DNA of 64,000 bases from Ischnura elegans (Eukaryota > Arthropoda > Insecta > Odonata > Coenagrionidae): positions 3,720,001 to 3,784,000 of the forward strand of contig NW_025791658.1 in assembly GCF_921293095.1 (NCBI RefSeq), in the 5' to 3' direction. Positions 32,556-45,589 of the stretch are shown in pieces (within the stretch, counting starts at the first letter, position 1; each line of letters begins with the position of its first letter). The notes below the pieces were generated by a model, which was not told the DNA's origin, made no database searches, and saw only the letters and a program-made list of their open reading frames with translations. Made by a program: the position numbers and the translations under genes.

Positions 32556-33064
32556 CCCACATAGCAACGAACCTCTCAGAGACGTCTCACTATGATCTCG
32601 AATGTCTCGAATATTGCAAATGTCTCAGAGATGTTATTGTGAGCCGTTCAGGAAATTAACAAAAAACTTATTTAAACGCCATCAATGCCTTCCATATATA
32701 TTTTTCGGTGCAATTGCGCAGTTTTGATTATTAAAATCACGACATTTAATATGGGTTTCTTATTTTCAAAAGGTCATCCATCAAAAATTCGTCGCTAAAA
32801 ATGATCGAGATAAGTAGGTCACAACTGTATAATTTGCATTTAATTATTTTTTGCCTACATTTTTAAGCATACCAGAGTACAAACTCTTATGAGACATCTC
32901 AGAGACTTATCTGAGACGTCTCATGAGACCATTTTTTTGGACATAGTGACATCTCAGAGAAGTCTCAGAGATGCCTCTGAAACTCTCAGAATGTCTCTGA
33001 GACGTAACATGTGATATTCGAGACGTCTCAGAGACGTATATGAGACGTATTTCTGCTGTGTGGG
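32556..33064. mobile_element. TIR element rich in TCTCAGAGA palindromes
   Basis: Ends CCCACATAGCA and TGCTGTGTGGG. More than a dozen variants of GTCTCAGAGACGT cluster at both ends (32572-32640 and 32890-33050), with an AT-rich centre. No coding capacity. Target duplication not evident. Confidence 0.6.
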
Positions 33065-33250
33065 TGGTAGTGTAACAAGAATGGCAGGTCACTGTTTAAG
33101 GGTTACGGTTGGTCATAAGAATCTCAGGCGTACAAAGCTTCGACCAGCTTGAGTGGTCTCTGGAATAGGACAAGGTTCTATTATTATGGATGAGAGATGT
33201 TACATTTATTATATAGCTTATATTGAGTGACACTCAACATTCCCTTTTAG

Positions 33251-33370
33251 TTTAATGTGAAAGAGGAGAACGAAGAGCTCCTCAATGAGGAGAATTATCC
33301 TGCATTTAACTCACCGAACACAGCTGGGATCTCAAGTGATGCTGTAGACCCCCTGCTAGTTGATGGTGAG
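33251..33370 (+). CDS. ZAD zinc-finger protein, exon 5 (acidic linker)
   Basis: 40 codons between acceptor CTTTTAG and a strong donor GTAAGT at 33371. It begins FNVKEENEELLNEEN and ends DPLLVDGE: an acidic disordered linker with a VKEE sumoylation-like motif. It is placed by phase (120 nt, phase 0) and by its similarity in character to exons 3 and 4. It lies 8.2 kb downstream of exon 4. Confidence 0.65.
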
Positions 33371-34045
33371 GTAAGTGCACTTCTACCATGCTAAGTTCAT
33401 TTTTCTGTCACGAAAATTCATTCCTCTATGTAACTTTAGTGGCATCATTCAGTAGAAGGACTCATTTTTTGTCCCACAAGGTAATGTAATCTGTCCCTTT
33501 TGTTCATTACCTACATGTTTGACTTTTGCTCCTGATAAAAGAGCAAAATACATTTACTTGTTGATGAGGATGTCATAAATATCAAACTAGTGTTTGCTCT
33601 GACTTTTAAATTCTGTGTTTGGATTTGAATAACGTTCATCTGGGGAGAAAAGAGTGGGGCATAGGAGTTAATGTGAGTAAATCCCTCTTAACTGATGGGG
33701 CTGGGTCTGTGAGAACTTTACATTATTGGCACTTGAAGCAACATGCATCCTTTGCATTCACTGTACCAAGAGCTGACCAGGACAGATGTGAACAGAATAG
33801 AGTTTTGAAGCAGTGGCACTCCAGTGGCCACCAATCCCATGAGGAAATTGCATAACTTTCGCCATAACTTAACTTTTCTTCTTCCAAAATCTCCTCCTTT
33901 CAGCTGAAGCTTCTTTGGTGTGCATTATCACACTTATTGTTCCAAAATGATAATTTCATTTTCCTCTTCGTACCTCCATCTAATAATGGCCTCACCAACA
34001 TTGCTTACCATAATCTGGTGGTAGCATTAAAAAAACTGTTATGCA

Positions 34046-35041
34046 TAGGGTATTTTCCATCATCATAGAGAATGAGAAGCATTGGTTGCGATTCGTTACC
34101 CACCATTAGTGTATTCATAAATTTTTTCGTTTTAGAAATCCCAGTTTTGACGTATGGCAATGGTCAATTTGAGTTTTACATCATCTGAGATTAACAGTGC
34201 ATGCATGAGGCACAGAGCTCGGGAAAACATCTCCTAATAATCACCTATTAAAACTGCCAATGGTCGGAAAGTTTCCTTTGTTTGATAAGATATTAATAGT
34301 CCTTATTTAAGCCAAGCACTATCTGCTAGCAGGGTACTCTGCTACCTGCTAGCACCCTGCATCACAGTGGCTCGCATGTCATCACCACAAGGTCACCTCA
34401 CAAGATGGCAGCAGGAACCAGAATGATGCCACATGGGCTTTTCCCATCATTCATACTTAGCCACCGCATTTTCACAAGCTTGAAAATTTTCACTTTTCAT
34501 TCAATCACTAAAAATAGATATTCTCATTTAAAAATCCGAAAGTGTTAAATCGCTGCCTTGGTTTGACAAGGTTCTAAGTGACCATCAGCTGGTTTTGAGA
34601 AAAACCTTGTCAAAGTTTTAAACTGCTCTATTTCTATTATTAATAGGAATTTATTTTTGATTTTTGGCACATACACTAGTGATCCACTAGATACACTAGT
34701 AATTATTACTTGAAGAAAATGTATTATTTATTTTATTTTTTACATGTTTATATGAGTAATAAAATAAGTTAAATGCAGTTAGAACCTTGTCACACCAAAT
34801 ATTAGTTTTTCTCCTTGCAGTTGGAACTTTGTCACTGTTCTAAATCTGTTATTATTTTACATAGAGGAATAAAAACCGGTGCAACACATAGAGAAACATA
34901 AACTTAGTTATCTTGAGTGAAAACACCAAATTTTGCAAAAATGTCAGTTAGAACCTTATCAAACCAAGGTAGCAAAATGCATTCTCCAGGAGTAATATGC
35001 TTTCAATTTAGGCAATTAAAAAATATAAAGAAACCACCCTA
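34046..35041. mobile_element. Spy-like MITE copy 11, old and interrupted
   Basis: Left part matches the family (GATTCGTTACCCACCATTAG, split as GATTCGTTACC plus CACCATTAG; GAGGCACAGAGCTC; GGGTACTCTGCTACC) with many CpG-type losses. It ends AAACCACCCTA. It is clearly older than the other copies, and a 414-bp element interrupts it. Confidence 0.75.
34556..34969. mobile_element. TIR element inside the old Spy-like copy, 414 bp
   Basis: Ends CCTTGGTTTGACAAGGTTCT and AGAACCTTATCAAACCAAGG are 20-bp inverted repeats. GAACCTTGTCA-type words recur internally. No coding sequence. Superfamily unknown. Confidence 0.7.
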
Positions 35042-35694
35042 TTTGTGTTCAGGTGATGGTGTAGGACTAAGGTGGTACTGATCATGGTTAACCCCTATCC
35101 AGGCATCTCAAATTTCTAACGTAACTGGGCAAGCAGGGCCCAATTAATCCTCCTTGTTAATTTTTTTCTTTTTGCTCAAGTGGGCCAACCTGCTAGCATA
35201 AATATTATTGTTTTTTGTCAAATAGTGCAAATTTGTACAAAGTCAATGATATCAAAATATTTTATACTGTTCATAAATGAAAGCTTTGCATGTTAATTAG
35301 TAACAAAAATTTGAAATTTAAAAAAATTGTGATTCATCCTTCATAAAATTGATATACGGAGGAAATAATTAAAATTTATAATCAATTAACGTAAGGGATT
35401 ATTGAATATTATTTACTTATGAAATGAGACACTGTATAAAATCAAAATTTATTGCTTGGGGGGGAAAACAAAATTTTATCAACGAGTCCAGGATAGGATA
35501 CCCCTCAAAGCTTTTTTCACTTTTGATTTGCACGTTTTACGTCACTATGTTCATTGCACACCTTTTGCTCACAGTTGTTACGTATTTGTTTTTCTTCATA
35601 ATGTTTTTATTATGGGCATATATATTGTCTCATTTTTTGTCATACTATAATTTGATGAATGTATCGGTTCAGAAATTCCTTCATCAAAAAGTCC

Positions 35695-36439
35695 TTAGTC
35701 TGTGTTCCGAGACAAACCCAAGTTGGTTCGTCTTTCAATGTGGACCTCAACCAGAATATTGGATACACTTTGAATTAATAGTCTTCTTGAATACTGCTTA
35801 CCAACATTACAATTTGGATCAGTATTCATCCACACCACATATGCTGCTACTCTACTCACATCCAAGTCACTAGTGAGAAACGCAAAAGGCGTACTATTTT
35901 TGCCTCTTTTACTCATGTGCATATTTATCAACTGGTCCAGGAAATCGACTTCGCCTTTGGTGCAGTTGTAGTGACTGATAATTTCAGGTTTAGCATTGAT
36001 GTCTTCCATAATTTTATTATGATGCATGAATCATAGAACTACTGGCCAACTTTTCATCTTGGGCAATGACACAAACATACCATTTTTGGTGAAATCAAGC
36101 AATGAAGAAACGACTTTACCACTTTTTTTGGCTTGAAAATTTCCTGGAATAAACCGTTATTACTTTCCTATACTTCCAACATAACTCAGAAGGCTCTATG
36201 CAAACTTTATACCAGAGAAATTTTTGTCACTCGTTTCATTTCTGTTCGTATTTTGGAATGGTTCAGTGAGTTGCTGTACAACTCTTCGATCCAAACCAGG
36301 CAATGCTCTTTATGCCAATATCATCATCATTGGAACTCTCCTCTTCGATTGGCTGGTAATCCAAATCATCATCACTAGTTTCCTCAATGTTCAGCAGTTT
36401 TTGTGTGCCATCTTGAGGCAAAAGCTTTCGTCTAGCCAT
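35695..36439 (-). pseudogene. piggyBac transposase remnant 2, internally deleted
   Basis: On the minus strand ATG 36439-36437 opens an acidic N-terminus (MARRKLLPQDG...ETSDDDLDYQP...EEESSNDDD), typical of piggyBac proteins. About 36027-35695 encodes the C-terminal part (KPEIISHYNCTKGEVDFLDQ...VSRVAAYVVWMN). The catalytic middle is missing, leaving only a few hundred bases between. Confidence 0.75.
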
Positions 36440-38539
36440 GACCTAATAATTATAAAAAAATATGTTATTTCATAGAATTTCTCAAAAACTACGAATTACT
36501 TCGTTAGTACTCATCTATTAGAACTTACCTGGATATGCGATGTCTTCGTGAAGGAAACTTGTAAATATTTGCCATCACTACGATGGCTGTGTTACTTTTA
36601 CCCAAAGAGAATTGCATACTGAGGCGGTAGTTCCGTATAAAAGCCCATATTTTCGGAATCAGTTATCTGCTACATCTTGTATGCCTTCATCTACGTTGCT
36701 CAGTAGCACTTTTCAAGCACTCTAGTCTTTAGTCATACATGCCGTAGTTCATATGGGAAAGAAGGATGGAGGATGTAGAGGTGAAAGATGGTGGAAAGAT
36801 GGGCGGGGAGTGCAGGAGAAGGAGAAAACAGGGAAGCATGGACTGTCATCAGTGCGTTAGGGTTTGGGAATACCGGTGGAGGATTTTTAGGAGAATGATA
36901 ATGAACAGTAACGTTCAAATTCAAAGCGACATCATCTGCATGGCAGGATATATGCTTTCCTTTATCCCTAACGTCGTTGGATGGACGCTGCAAATAAAAT
37001 CCGATGATCAGTGTTAGGAAACAATTGGATCGTTTCGATGATCATTCTCTAGGGGCTTCCCGGTGACTCAACCCAACTGAAGGAAAATTTCTCTTAGCCT
37101 ATGCCCTTCGGCGACCCCCACCGTACAATAGCAATAAGCGAAAGAATGAAAAAACCGTCCCCATCCTTCATTTATGGATACAGACAATGATGTTTGTTCC
37201 ATATTGTTCATTTCTCTCCCATCTCACTCTCCTTCACCAGGATTTTCCAACCGTAATGCATCGGTGATTCTCCAGTGGACACCCTACTCTATATTCCCTT
37301 TTCAACTTCCCCGGTATCTGCCCCCATCTTACCACCTGTGCTACCTAGAATAACATTCTGCATACATAATCTAGTCATTTAATTTACACTAATTACATTT
37401 TCCAGCCTTGATAGCTAAAATAAACTTCATGATTGAAGGTAACACAAAATGGATATATTTACTCATAAGCATCCAAGTGCAGCGTGTTGTATAACTGGTG
37501 AACACTCACCTTCTGCCATACCCCACTGAGTTAGGGGGTATTTAGATTTATATGTGAACAATCCCATATAATACTTGAAAAATGACAACATAATACCTTT
37601 TATATTAACCATATAATGATGTGCAACTGATCGCGTATGTGAAGGGTCCATCAGACCCAGCTTGTCCGGTTACGTTAGGAAAAGTTCAAATTTACCATAA
37701 ACAAAAAAGAAATATTTTCTAAAATTTAAAAATATATTTTTCTTATTCCATTTGTCCGTACGAACAAAGTCACCAAAGTTCGCAGTGCTGGGACATTTTG
37801 TTCTCATGTTATAACCTGAAATAAAGGCTGTAGGGCCCATTGGACCCTCCTTGCCCGGACAAGGGTTGAGACCACGGTGAACAATTTATTGGACGATTTT
37901 CTTAAATACATATGGCTTCTCCTAGTTGTGTAATGGACCAAAACAGATGTTTACTTTGTTGACTTTGATGTGTAACTTTACAAAAAGATTTTCCTGTACC
38001 AAAATATAGCCTTTATTCTTTGAAGCACAGGAATTATTACTGTTGAATAAAAACTTTTGGGCTATGTCAATTGCTGGGATGGCCCCAACATAACCGACCG
38101 ATGCTGGTTGCTTAGTCAAAGGATTCTGTCGAGTACCCACAAAAGTAATGAAGAATTATGAATTATGACCTTAAGATGATATAAAATTATGATGTAGGTT
38201 TGATAATATTATTAATGTATATCGCTTCCTTGGACAGTGGCTAGTTTTCCGTGGGGTAATGGAATTACTATCTGCTATGATAGTAATTCTACATTTGGTA
38301 TGAACCATTAGAAAATTAAGTCAACGATAAAAAATGTATGTATGATTACATAAATGGCACAGTATTGCTCAATTTAGAATGAACGTTATTCGAAGGCTGT
38401 CTCATTGTTGAAAGAAATTACAAAGTGTTCATTGCTGTGTACGTGTGGAAGAAAGTTCTATGTCATAAAAAAATCGTTTATTAAAAGAATGCTGATTCTA
38501 ATGTGCATTCATGATTTATTAGTTGATTCCTACTTTCAG

Positions 38540-38612
38540 CCTATGTTTACGGAGGATGGAAAGCCGGTTGATAATTCTAAAAAGACTGATGACTCTAGGA
38601 CTGAGGCTACAG
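38540..38612 (+). CDS. ZAD zinc-finger protein, exon 6 (short linker)
   Basis: 73 nt between acceptor CTTTCAG and donor GTGAGT. It encodes PMFTEDGKPVDNSKKTDDSR and then TEAT, ending in phase 1. The single leftover G joins the first two bases of exon 7 to give an in-frame Gly codon, which supports the link. Polar, low complexity, no domain. Confidence 0.6.
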
Positions 38613-41600
38613 GTGAGTAAACTCTAGGTCTTGCAATTATACACGTGGAGAGGTTGTTACGACTTTTGTGAAGGATGAAGCACCTAAGTTAGTCATCCAT
38701 GTGTAATTTTTTGCTTTCTTGAGTTTACATGTCGTTTGAATAGGAGAAAATCTTTTTCTTTCCTTTTGTGTAGTTATTGATTTCTTATAATACAAAATTT
38801 AATATGTTCCATTTAATTTTTATAATTTCTTTTTACATTTATATAAAGTAGAAGTTCATTCCATGTAAAATAATTTGTTCTGTTGGAGTCTATTGGTGTT
38901 TAACTAATTTGGCCATCAATATCTATCATAAATATAGCTTAAAATTGCTGAAGAAAAACCAAATTGAGGACACTTTAAAAATTTGCTAATTTGAGAGGCA
39001 AAAATTAGTGATAGGTGATTTTGTGTGGTACTTATTGTTATTTTTCTTGAAGTTTATATTTAAAAATGGCAAATAAATTTCCTTTTACATAGTACTTAAG
39101 GATACACCAATGTTTTCAATGGAAAATTTATTTTTATGAAGGGTCTAGCCAGTTAAGACGGTGAAAAGTGCCCCCCCCGATGTTTTGAAAAAAAAATACA
39201 CTTGAAGTGCATCCAAAATTATGTGTTCCCAAAAGTTTCAGGCCTTAACAATGATTAATTGCTACAAAAAAATTGAAACACTATTTATATTCTTTTGACT
39301 ATATCTCCAGTTTTCATTTTTGTAAAATCGTTATCTTGATTTTAAAATGTAAATACAGTTACGTTCTAGCACCCTGATTTTTTTCAAAATTTTTTGACCG
39401 AAAACTAAACTTAAACATAAGTTTGTAATATTCAGAATTAAATTAAAAAATTTAGGAAACAATAGACATACCAAAAAAAATGTATGTTGTTTTCCCTACA
39501 TCAAAGTATATTCCTAATTTTTTTCGGATTTCCAAAATTAGTGGAACTGTGAAAAACACGAATAACTGCTTTCTGCCAGTTGCATCTATGTATTCCGGGA
39601 GGATATTTGAATTGATTGTTAAGAGCAATGATTGTTGATCAGTTTGTAATATTATTGGTAAAGGCTACGGATCAGTATAAACAATTCCAATCATATTTAG
39701 ATTAGTCGTAATTATTGATAATAACCATACTGCTAAGCCTTAACCCTTTCGCGCCGGACCTTCGTTGAGGGAAATTCTTCCTCAATACGAGTCTCTTGAA
39801 AGTTTTCTTTACTCCACTGTACGAAGCTTTTTCGCGTCGACTGAAGGCAGTGGTTCCCTCCCTAACCCTTTTTGGACCCAACTCAGTGGGGCGCCGATCC
39901 CTTTCCTCGGCGTCCGTCCAGGACCCTAGAGGGATTAAAAGCCCTTTCCTAGGACGAGTCCGCGGTCAACTGGCTAAAATATTAGTGCAAAATATATGTA
40001 AATATTTGTTGTTCGCATCGATTTTTTACATTCAAAATGAATTTTGTGTTTCTTTTCTGAGCGTGCAGAAATTTTAAATGAAGTTCTAACGTTGATATAG
40101 ACGAATTTAGTATATTTACTAGTTGGTCTATAACTCCGTTGATATTAACGCTAGAATTTTGTTTGAAACTTCCATGTGTTCAGCAAAAAAAGATGAATTC
40201 ATTTATAGCAATAGATATGAAAAGTAAGCAACAAATATAGTTTTGGAAAACATACAGCAAATAACAGTAGTTGACCGCATGGAGAGGATAAGAAAGGGTC
40301 GACCTTAGCGGCCGAAGATGGGACTGGGCTCGCGCTAAGGCAGATCACGAGGGGGGACCGCGTCCGTGGGTCTATTGTGTCCGCCACGGTCACTTTTTTC
40401 GACCTGTGCCGCACAGGCGTGGCATTCGTTGCTTAGGTTAGGAAAATTAATGCCATTCGTTGTTCATGGAAAAAAATCGTCACCGCACTGGTGTGGCATT
40501 CGGCGCGAAAGGGTTAAGTTCGTCTTGTAGCTTCGAGAAATAAAATGACTGCTGTAGTTTAGTTTTCAGTCTAAAAACTTTGAAAAAAATCAGGGTGGTA
40601 GAACATAATTATTTACATTTTAAAATCAAGATAATGATTTTACAAAAATAAAATCTGGAGCTATAGTAAAAAAACTGTAATTTTTTGCTTTCTTGAGTTT
40701 ACATATCGTTTGAATAGGAGAGAATCTTTTTTTTCCTTTTGTGTAGTTAATGATTTCTTATAATACAAAATTTAATACATTCCATTCAATTTTTATAATT
40801 TTTTTTACATTTATATAAAGTAGAAGTTCATTTCATGTAAAATAATTTGTTCCGTTGAAGTCTATTGGTGTTTAACTAATTCAGCCATCAATATATATCA
40901 TAAATATAGCTTAAAATTGCTGAAGAAAAACAAAATGAGGTAACATTAAAAATTTGCTAATTTAAATTGCATTTTATTTTGCATTGCATTTTAAAACATG
41001 ATCTTATTGGCACTTAGATTTTTCACTCATAGCATAACATCATCAGATGATGTCGGTCCTACATAGGATGCCAATATCGGGCCAACATTGGCAGAATGAT
41101 GGCAATGAGGGGCCGATATGCCAATCTGAAGCCTACATTGGACCAATATTTAGCCAATATTCATGGCTACTTGGGTTGAGAGGCAAAAATTAGTGATATA
41201 GTCAAAAAACTATAAATTGTGTTTCAATTTTTTTGGAGCAATTAATCATTGTTAAGGCCTGAAACTTTTGGAAACACATAATTTTGGATGCACTTCCATT
41301 GTATATTTTTTATTTTTCAAAACATCGGGGGGGGGGGGGGCACTTTTCACCGTCTTAACTGGCTAGACCCTTCATAAAATTAAATTTTCCATTGAAAAAA
41401 TTGGTGTATCCTTAAGTACTATGTAAAAGGAAATTTATTTGCCATTTTTAAATATAAACTTCAAGAAAAATAACAATATGTATAACACAAAATCACCTGT
41501 CACTAATTTTTGCCTCTCAAATTAGCGAATTTTTAAAGTGTCCTCATTTCGTTTTTCTTCAGCAATTTTAAGCTATATTTATGATAGATATTGATGCCTT

Positions 41601-41800
41601 TCTTTCATTTTCAGACAAAATTGTATCAATATTTAAATCATCGAAAAAGACTGACACCTTTTTTACTTGTGTAGCAACCAGCAAGAAGATAAACTGAAAG
41701 GGCTTGGTTTCTATCTATCAAATGTCTTTTAAAAATTAGATCAGTGAGTCCTAGATTTCCTGTGTGACACTGAAGGTTTTGATGGGATTTTCTTTTCTAG
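38613..41800 (+). other. ZAD gene intron 6 with a large inverted and direct repeat complex
   Basis: 38929-39400 has an inverted counterpart made of 41190-41560 plus 40555-40680. 38705-38990 is also repeated in direct orientation at 40678-40965. The piggyBac-like MITE (39744-40513) lies between the arms. Confidence 0.7.
39744..40513. mobile_element. piggyBac-like MITE, 770 bp
   Basis: Ends CCCTTTCGCGCCG and CGGCGCGAAAGGG flanked by TTAA (39740-39743, 40514-40517), the exact piggyBac signature. No transposase. Confidence 0.85.
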
Positions 41801-42660
41801 GGCTGTCAACTTCTGGCAAAACGCTGTTGGAAAAGGCATTAACTTCATGTATGCTGAAGGAAAGAAATGCAAGGATTGATCTTAGCAATGACTGTGTTGC
41901 TCCATCAGTCTCAGTGACACACACTCAATCCGCGACTGTAGAGTCCCGTGCGGGGGAAGGAGGGAGTGTGACGGACGAAGAATTGGAAGAAGACAGTGCT
42001 CTTCATGCTGATAAGACAAGGTCTAACTCGATTCCTGATGATGGACAAAGTAATGTAGAACACAATCCACGTTACTTTTGCAGTGCCTGCGATCAATCTT
42101 TTGCTCATAAATGCAGTCTTAAATGTCACATGCAGCGTAAACACGGAGTAATTGATTTTTATTCATGTAGAATATGCAGCGAGACTTTCACTAAGATTGC
42201 TCACCTCACTGATCATATGCATTCACACAAAGGTGTGAAAGCTTTTGCGTGCAACGAATGCACAATGTCTTTCTCGAAAAAGTACATTCTCAATCTACAC
42301 ACGCGCAAGCACTCCGCAGAAAAACCTTATTCGTGTAAATTATGTTCCAGAAACTATGCTCATAGGAGTAGCCTCAGGGCACACATGCTCGTACACTCGG
42401 ATGTGAGACCTTTTTCGTGCAATGAATGCGCAAAGGCTTACTACACTAAGCGCGACCTTGTGGTACATTTACGGAGCCACACCGGGGAGAAACCCTATAC
42501 ATGCGGCAAATGCAACAAGCGTTTCTCGGGTAACAACGTCCTGAAAAAACACATGCGTACGCACGCAAAGGAGTTTGTGTGTAATCACTGTGGTGAGTGT
42601 TTCTCTAGAAAGGACAGATACTTCGTACACATGTGCTCACACGCGGAAGAGACCATTTGA
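41801..42660 (+). CDS. ZAD zinc-finger protein, exon 7 (seven C2H2 fingers, stop)
   Basis: 860 nt after acceptor TTTTCTAG, ending TGA at 42658-42660. After an acidic stretch (residues about 277-365) seven consecutive C2H2 fingers follow from about 42073. Their first residues are YFCSAC, YSCRIC, FACNEC, YSCKLC, FSCNEC, YTCGKC and FVCNHC. All keep C-x2-C-x12-H-x3/4-H. Linkers such as HTGEKPY (between fingers 5 and 6) and HSAEKPY are the classic TGEKP type, indicating DNA binding. No stop or frameshift interrupts the array, and third positions vary freely, as in a gene under selection. Confidence 0.92.
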
Positions 42661-42836
42661 ATGCCAGATTCGCTGTTAATCTTTCACTACAAGTTCTCAT
42701 CTCACCAACCGCCGAGTAATTCCTAAACTTTCCACCAAAGCTGTCCTTGGTTCCCTCTGCTCGCCCTGGAACACCCAGAGTGGCAATCAGCTTCATCAAA
42801 TGGTGAAAGTTGGCGACTGATAAGAGTGGGATGCTG

Positions 42837-42842
42837 AATAAA
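42837..42842 (+). terminator. Polyadenylation signal AATAAA of the ZAD gene
   Basis: AATAAA lies 177 bp after the stop codon. A second AATAAA follows at about 43020. Either could serve as the 3' end signal. Confidence 0.5.
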
Positions 42843-43824
42843 ACGCTTTCATGTTTTAATGGGTATCGAGACAACCATCTTAATGCAATTTATATGAATT
42901 ATCCTGGGAATAGATGATTTTGGATGAAGGGGAAATTTTTTACGGCTGTTATTGTGAGATAGAACCACATATATTATTTAAATTTTTGATCTATCGCCAA
43001 TTTCTGAACTCAGTTACGGAATAAAAAGCCTCTCGCAGCTCAGTTAATGAGGCTGGGGTCTTTTTTTTAATCATACAGGCGATATAATTGGCCCTCCTCA
43101 CCATGAAAATGTTGGAGAGTGCAATTTCTCATATGTTTAATGTTTCTCATATGTGTATATGTTACCATGTTATGGTAAAGTATTGTTGGTTGTTGTTGAT
43201 TAAGTTCTTGTAATGGTTGTATCTGTATGGCTTCTTAAAATCAAATAATAAGAATGTTAACGAAAAACAACAGAAAACCGTGGCATATATACCTTTTCCT
43301 ACAAAAATGACATAGTTTGCTCTGAATATTGAAGTTAGTGACTTAAAAAATTTCACTTGCTATGTTTTTAGCATCTCTTAAAGTGGTTTCCTAAGTTTTT
43401 TTTCACAAATTGACTAGCGCCACTTTCGCCGTAGTTTGGAAATTTAATTTTGGTTTTTTTCTCCTGCAATATTGGTATTAAACTATCTTCAAATGGTAAT
43501 GTATGCAGGAAATGTGCAATGTTTAATGCCACATGAGTTGTGCAGCTCAAACTATAAAATAAATGCATGTCCAGTACTTCAATTTATTTTCTCTCGTTAA
43601 TTGACCGATCCATCTAAATATATTGTCATACAATTTATGCGGTAGCATTCTAATGGTAGTTAAGGAACATTAAATGTATAAAAGAGCTGCTGCTATGCAA
43701 CTTAATACATTGCCACGCAAATCTAGTGCCACTGAATCAAAGTTCAGTTTGATCTGGTGTAACTATGAGACTGCTTTGTTCCCACGCACGAGTTGAGAAA
43801 ACATGAAACAAGACACCATAACAA

Positions 43825-43910
43825 TCAGTGAGCGAGTTGGCATAGTGGTAAAGCAGTGGATATTCACTGCATTTATGAGTGAATGAATGTGGTCGTTCCA
43901 ATCTGTCCGA
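43825..43910 (+). repeat. tRNA-derived SINE head
   Basis: GTTGGCATAGTGGTAAAGC fits an RNA polymerase III A box, and GTTCCAATCTG, about 55 bp on, resembles a B box. The order and spacing are tRNA-like. Confidence 0.5.
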
Positions 43911-45589
43911 GGGAATATTTTTAATGATGCAAGGTGGCAGTAAGATATTTTTCTTATTCACTGTAACACGTAAACTCCACCGCTGTCTTTATAAAATTTG
44001 TATATTGGAAATTCGTTTTATTTTCGGGGGAAGTTGTTATTTATTTGTCTCGAAATCTCATTTGTGGCGGCAACCATTTTAGTTGGAAATATAATTGGAT
44101 CAACTTGATTTTTTTACCATTTTTATATCTTTTCTGCCATAAGGGTTTATTTTCTAATGCGTAGGGATGACGTAATGATTGATTATCAGTCATAGTGGGA
44201 GGAAATGGGAGCATTTGGGAGGAAACTGTGCAAGCCCTCCTTGCCAGCATTGGAGATGAATCATCCTTGTCTTGTTGCTACGTAGCGGAAAGGTATAATG
44301 TATGATCAGTGCTGAGTAGTATTTCTAATTCATATTTGAAACAAGTATGTGATTTGTTTTTTGTATTTCAAATACACAACCTCAGTGTATACTTTATTTT
44401 GTGTTTCTAATAGAAAGTTTTGGTATTTTCCCACTCATAAAAGAAAAATGTATTTGTAAAATACTTTTGAAGAAGCTCTGATAACACAATATCATGATTT
44501 ATTGTATATCCTTATACCTATGCTCTTGCAGCTGTTGAAAGATTTGGATAACCTGTAGTATGGTAAATTTAATTTGTTGCTACCTCTTGTGTTATGACAG
44601 TGAATATTTTGTCCCTGAAGGAGATGAGGTAAATTATTCTTTGTATGTAATAAAACAGAATAAATATGTGGATTAACGGCTGTCGATTGGGCGCTTAAAT
44701 TCATCAAGCGGGTAATTAGGGGGTTGGGAACATAGTTGTGTCACGTGTTTCCGAGTCATGTGCCCATAAGTGGTTCAAAAAGCGAAAGAAACACCCCAAA
44801 TATCGTTTAAATGAGTGAAATATGCGGGCAATACGCTCATTCACTGTCAACAATACTTGAGACCTTCTTGGTAACCACGGTGATCAATGCTTCGGGAAAC
44901 TGTTTTGATATGAATGATTTACGCAATGTAGAAAAATATATAGTGTACGATAGATGAACTTATGAAATGTAGCCGATTTTTCTTATTTTAGCCCTTACCC
45001 TAGGATTGTATCACCTCCATTTTTGATTTTTAACGTTTGAATACAGCAGACTTAATGAAATTAAATACATCATTATTAGAAAATAAACGAACAGAGACTA
45101 ATGAAATGATTATCCGAATAAATATGTCTCGAATAATGAAGTAATGTTCGGATTTCTCTGACGATGTATGTCTCTCAATGCTTAATTTTTTTTATATCTA
45201 AGGAAGGTTTATAACAACAAAACGCATTGATTACAATAAATATATTAATACGGTTATGAAACTTGAATTGGAGAAAGAACCGAAGAATGTTCAACTGTCC
45301 CCGTTGATGTTATATTCGGTAAGTAAAGCAGTTAGATATATTTCACAAAAACGTAGATTCGATATGTGTCGAATGGGAGCATAAAAAGCGAATATATTTC
45401 ATTGGTGCCGCATGAACAATGCTTTAATAAACATATTCATAAAATTTTTCGGTCTAACATCAATAGTAAATAGTAATAGTTATTTTACGTTAGATGAACG
45501 AAGGCTTAGAGTGAGCTAATTTATCATCATTCATCATAATAGGAATAATTACTTCCTTCTGCAATAGAGGGACTCCACGTTACCAAAGT

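Larger units (their letters stand above)
25020..33250 (+). other. ZAD gene intron 4 (8.2 kb)
   Basis: Contains a tRNA-like sequence (about 25621-25700), a PIF/Harbinger-like MITE, two mariner-like elements, a GIY-YIG-like open frame with a hAT MITE, a piggyBac remnant and a TCTCAGAGA-rich element, each listed separately. From 25750 to 27080 I see no gene or clear repeat. Confidence 0.55.
33371..38539 (+). other. ZAD gene intron 5 (5.2 kb)
   Basis: Holds a decayed Spy-like MITE with another element inside it and a piggyBac remnant. From 36600 to 38530 no gene or clear repeat is seen apart from AT-rich text. Confidence 0.5.
20007..42660 (+). other. ZAD-C2H2 zinc-finger gene (span of all seven coding exons)
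   Basis: Seven exons, 20007-20174, 20300-20437, 23924-24085, 24852-25019, 33251-33370, 38540-38612 and 41801-42660, join in one frame through GT..AG junctions to 1689 nt (562 residues plus stop). Exons 1-5 are each a multiple of three; exon 6 ends in phase 1 and exon 7 supplies two bases, restoring the codon. The protein has an N-terminal ZAD (C21, C24, C68, C71), an acidic linker (about 103-365) and seven C2H2 fingers (about 368-560). ZAD proteins are nuclear DNA-binding factors in insects; the ZAD mediates dimerisation. The 3' side has AATAAA at 42837. Introns are unusually full of transposons. I do not recognise the particular ZNF, so no symbol is given. No cDNA evidence is available, so extra exons are possible. 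Confidence 0.85.

Noticed and set aside
35424..35873. 149-codon plus-strand hydrophobic frame
   Set aside because: It is partly the complement of the piggyBac remnant at 36027-35695; the hydrophobic part is AT-rich composition.
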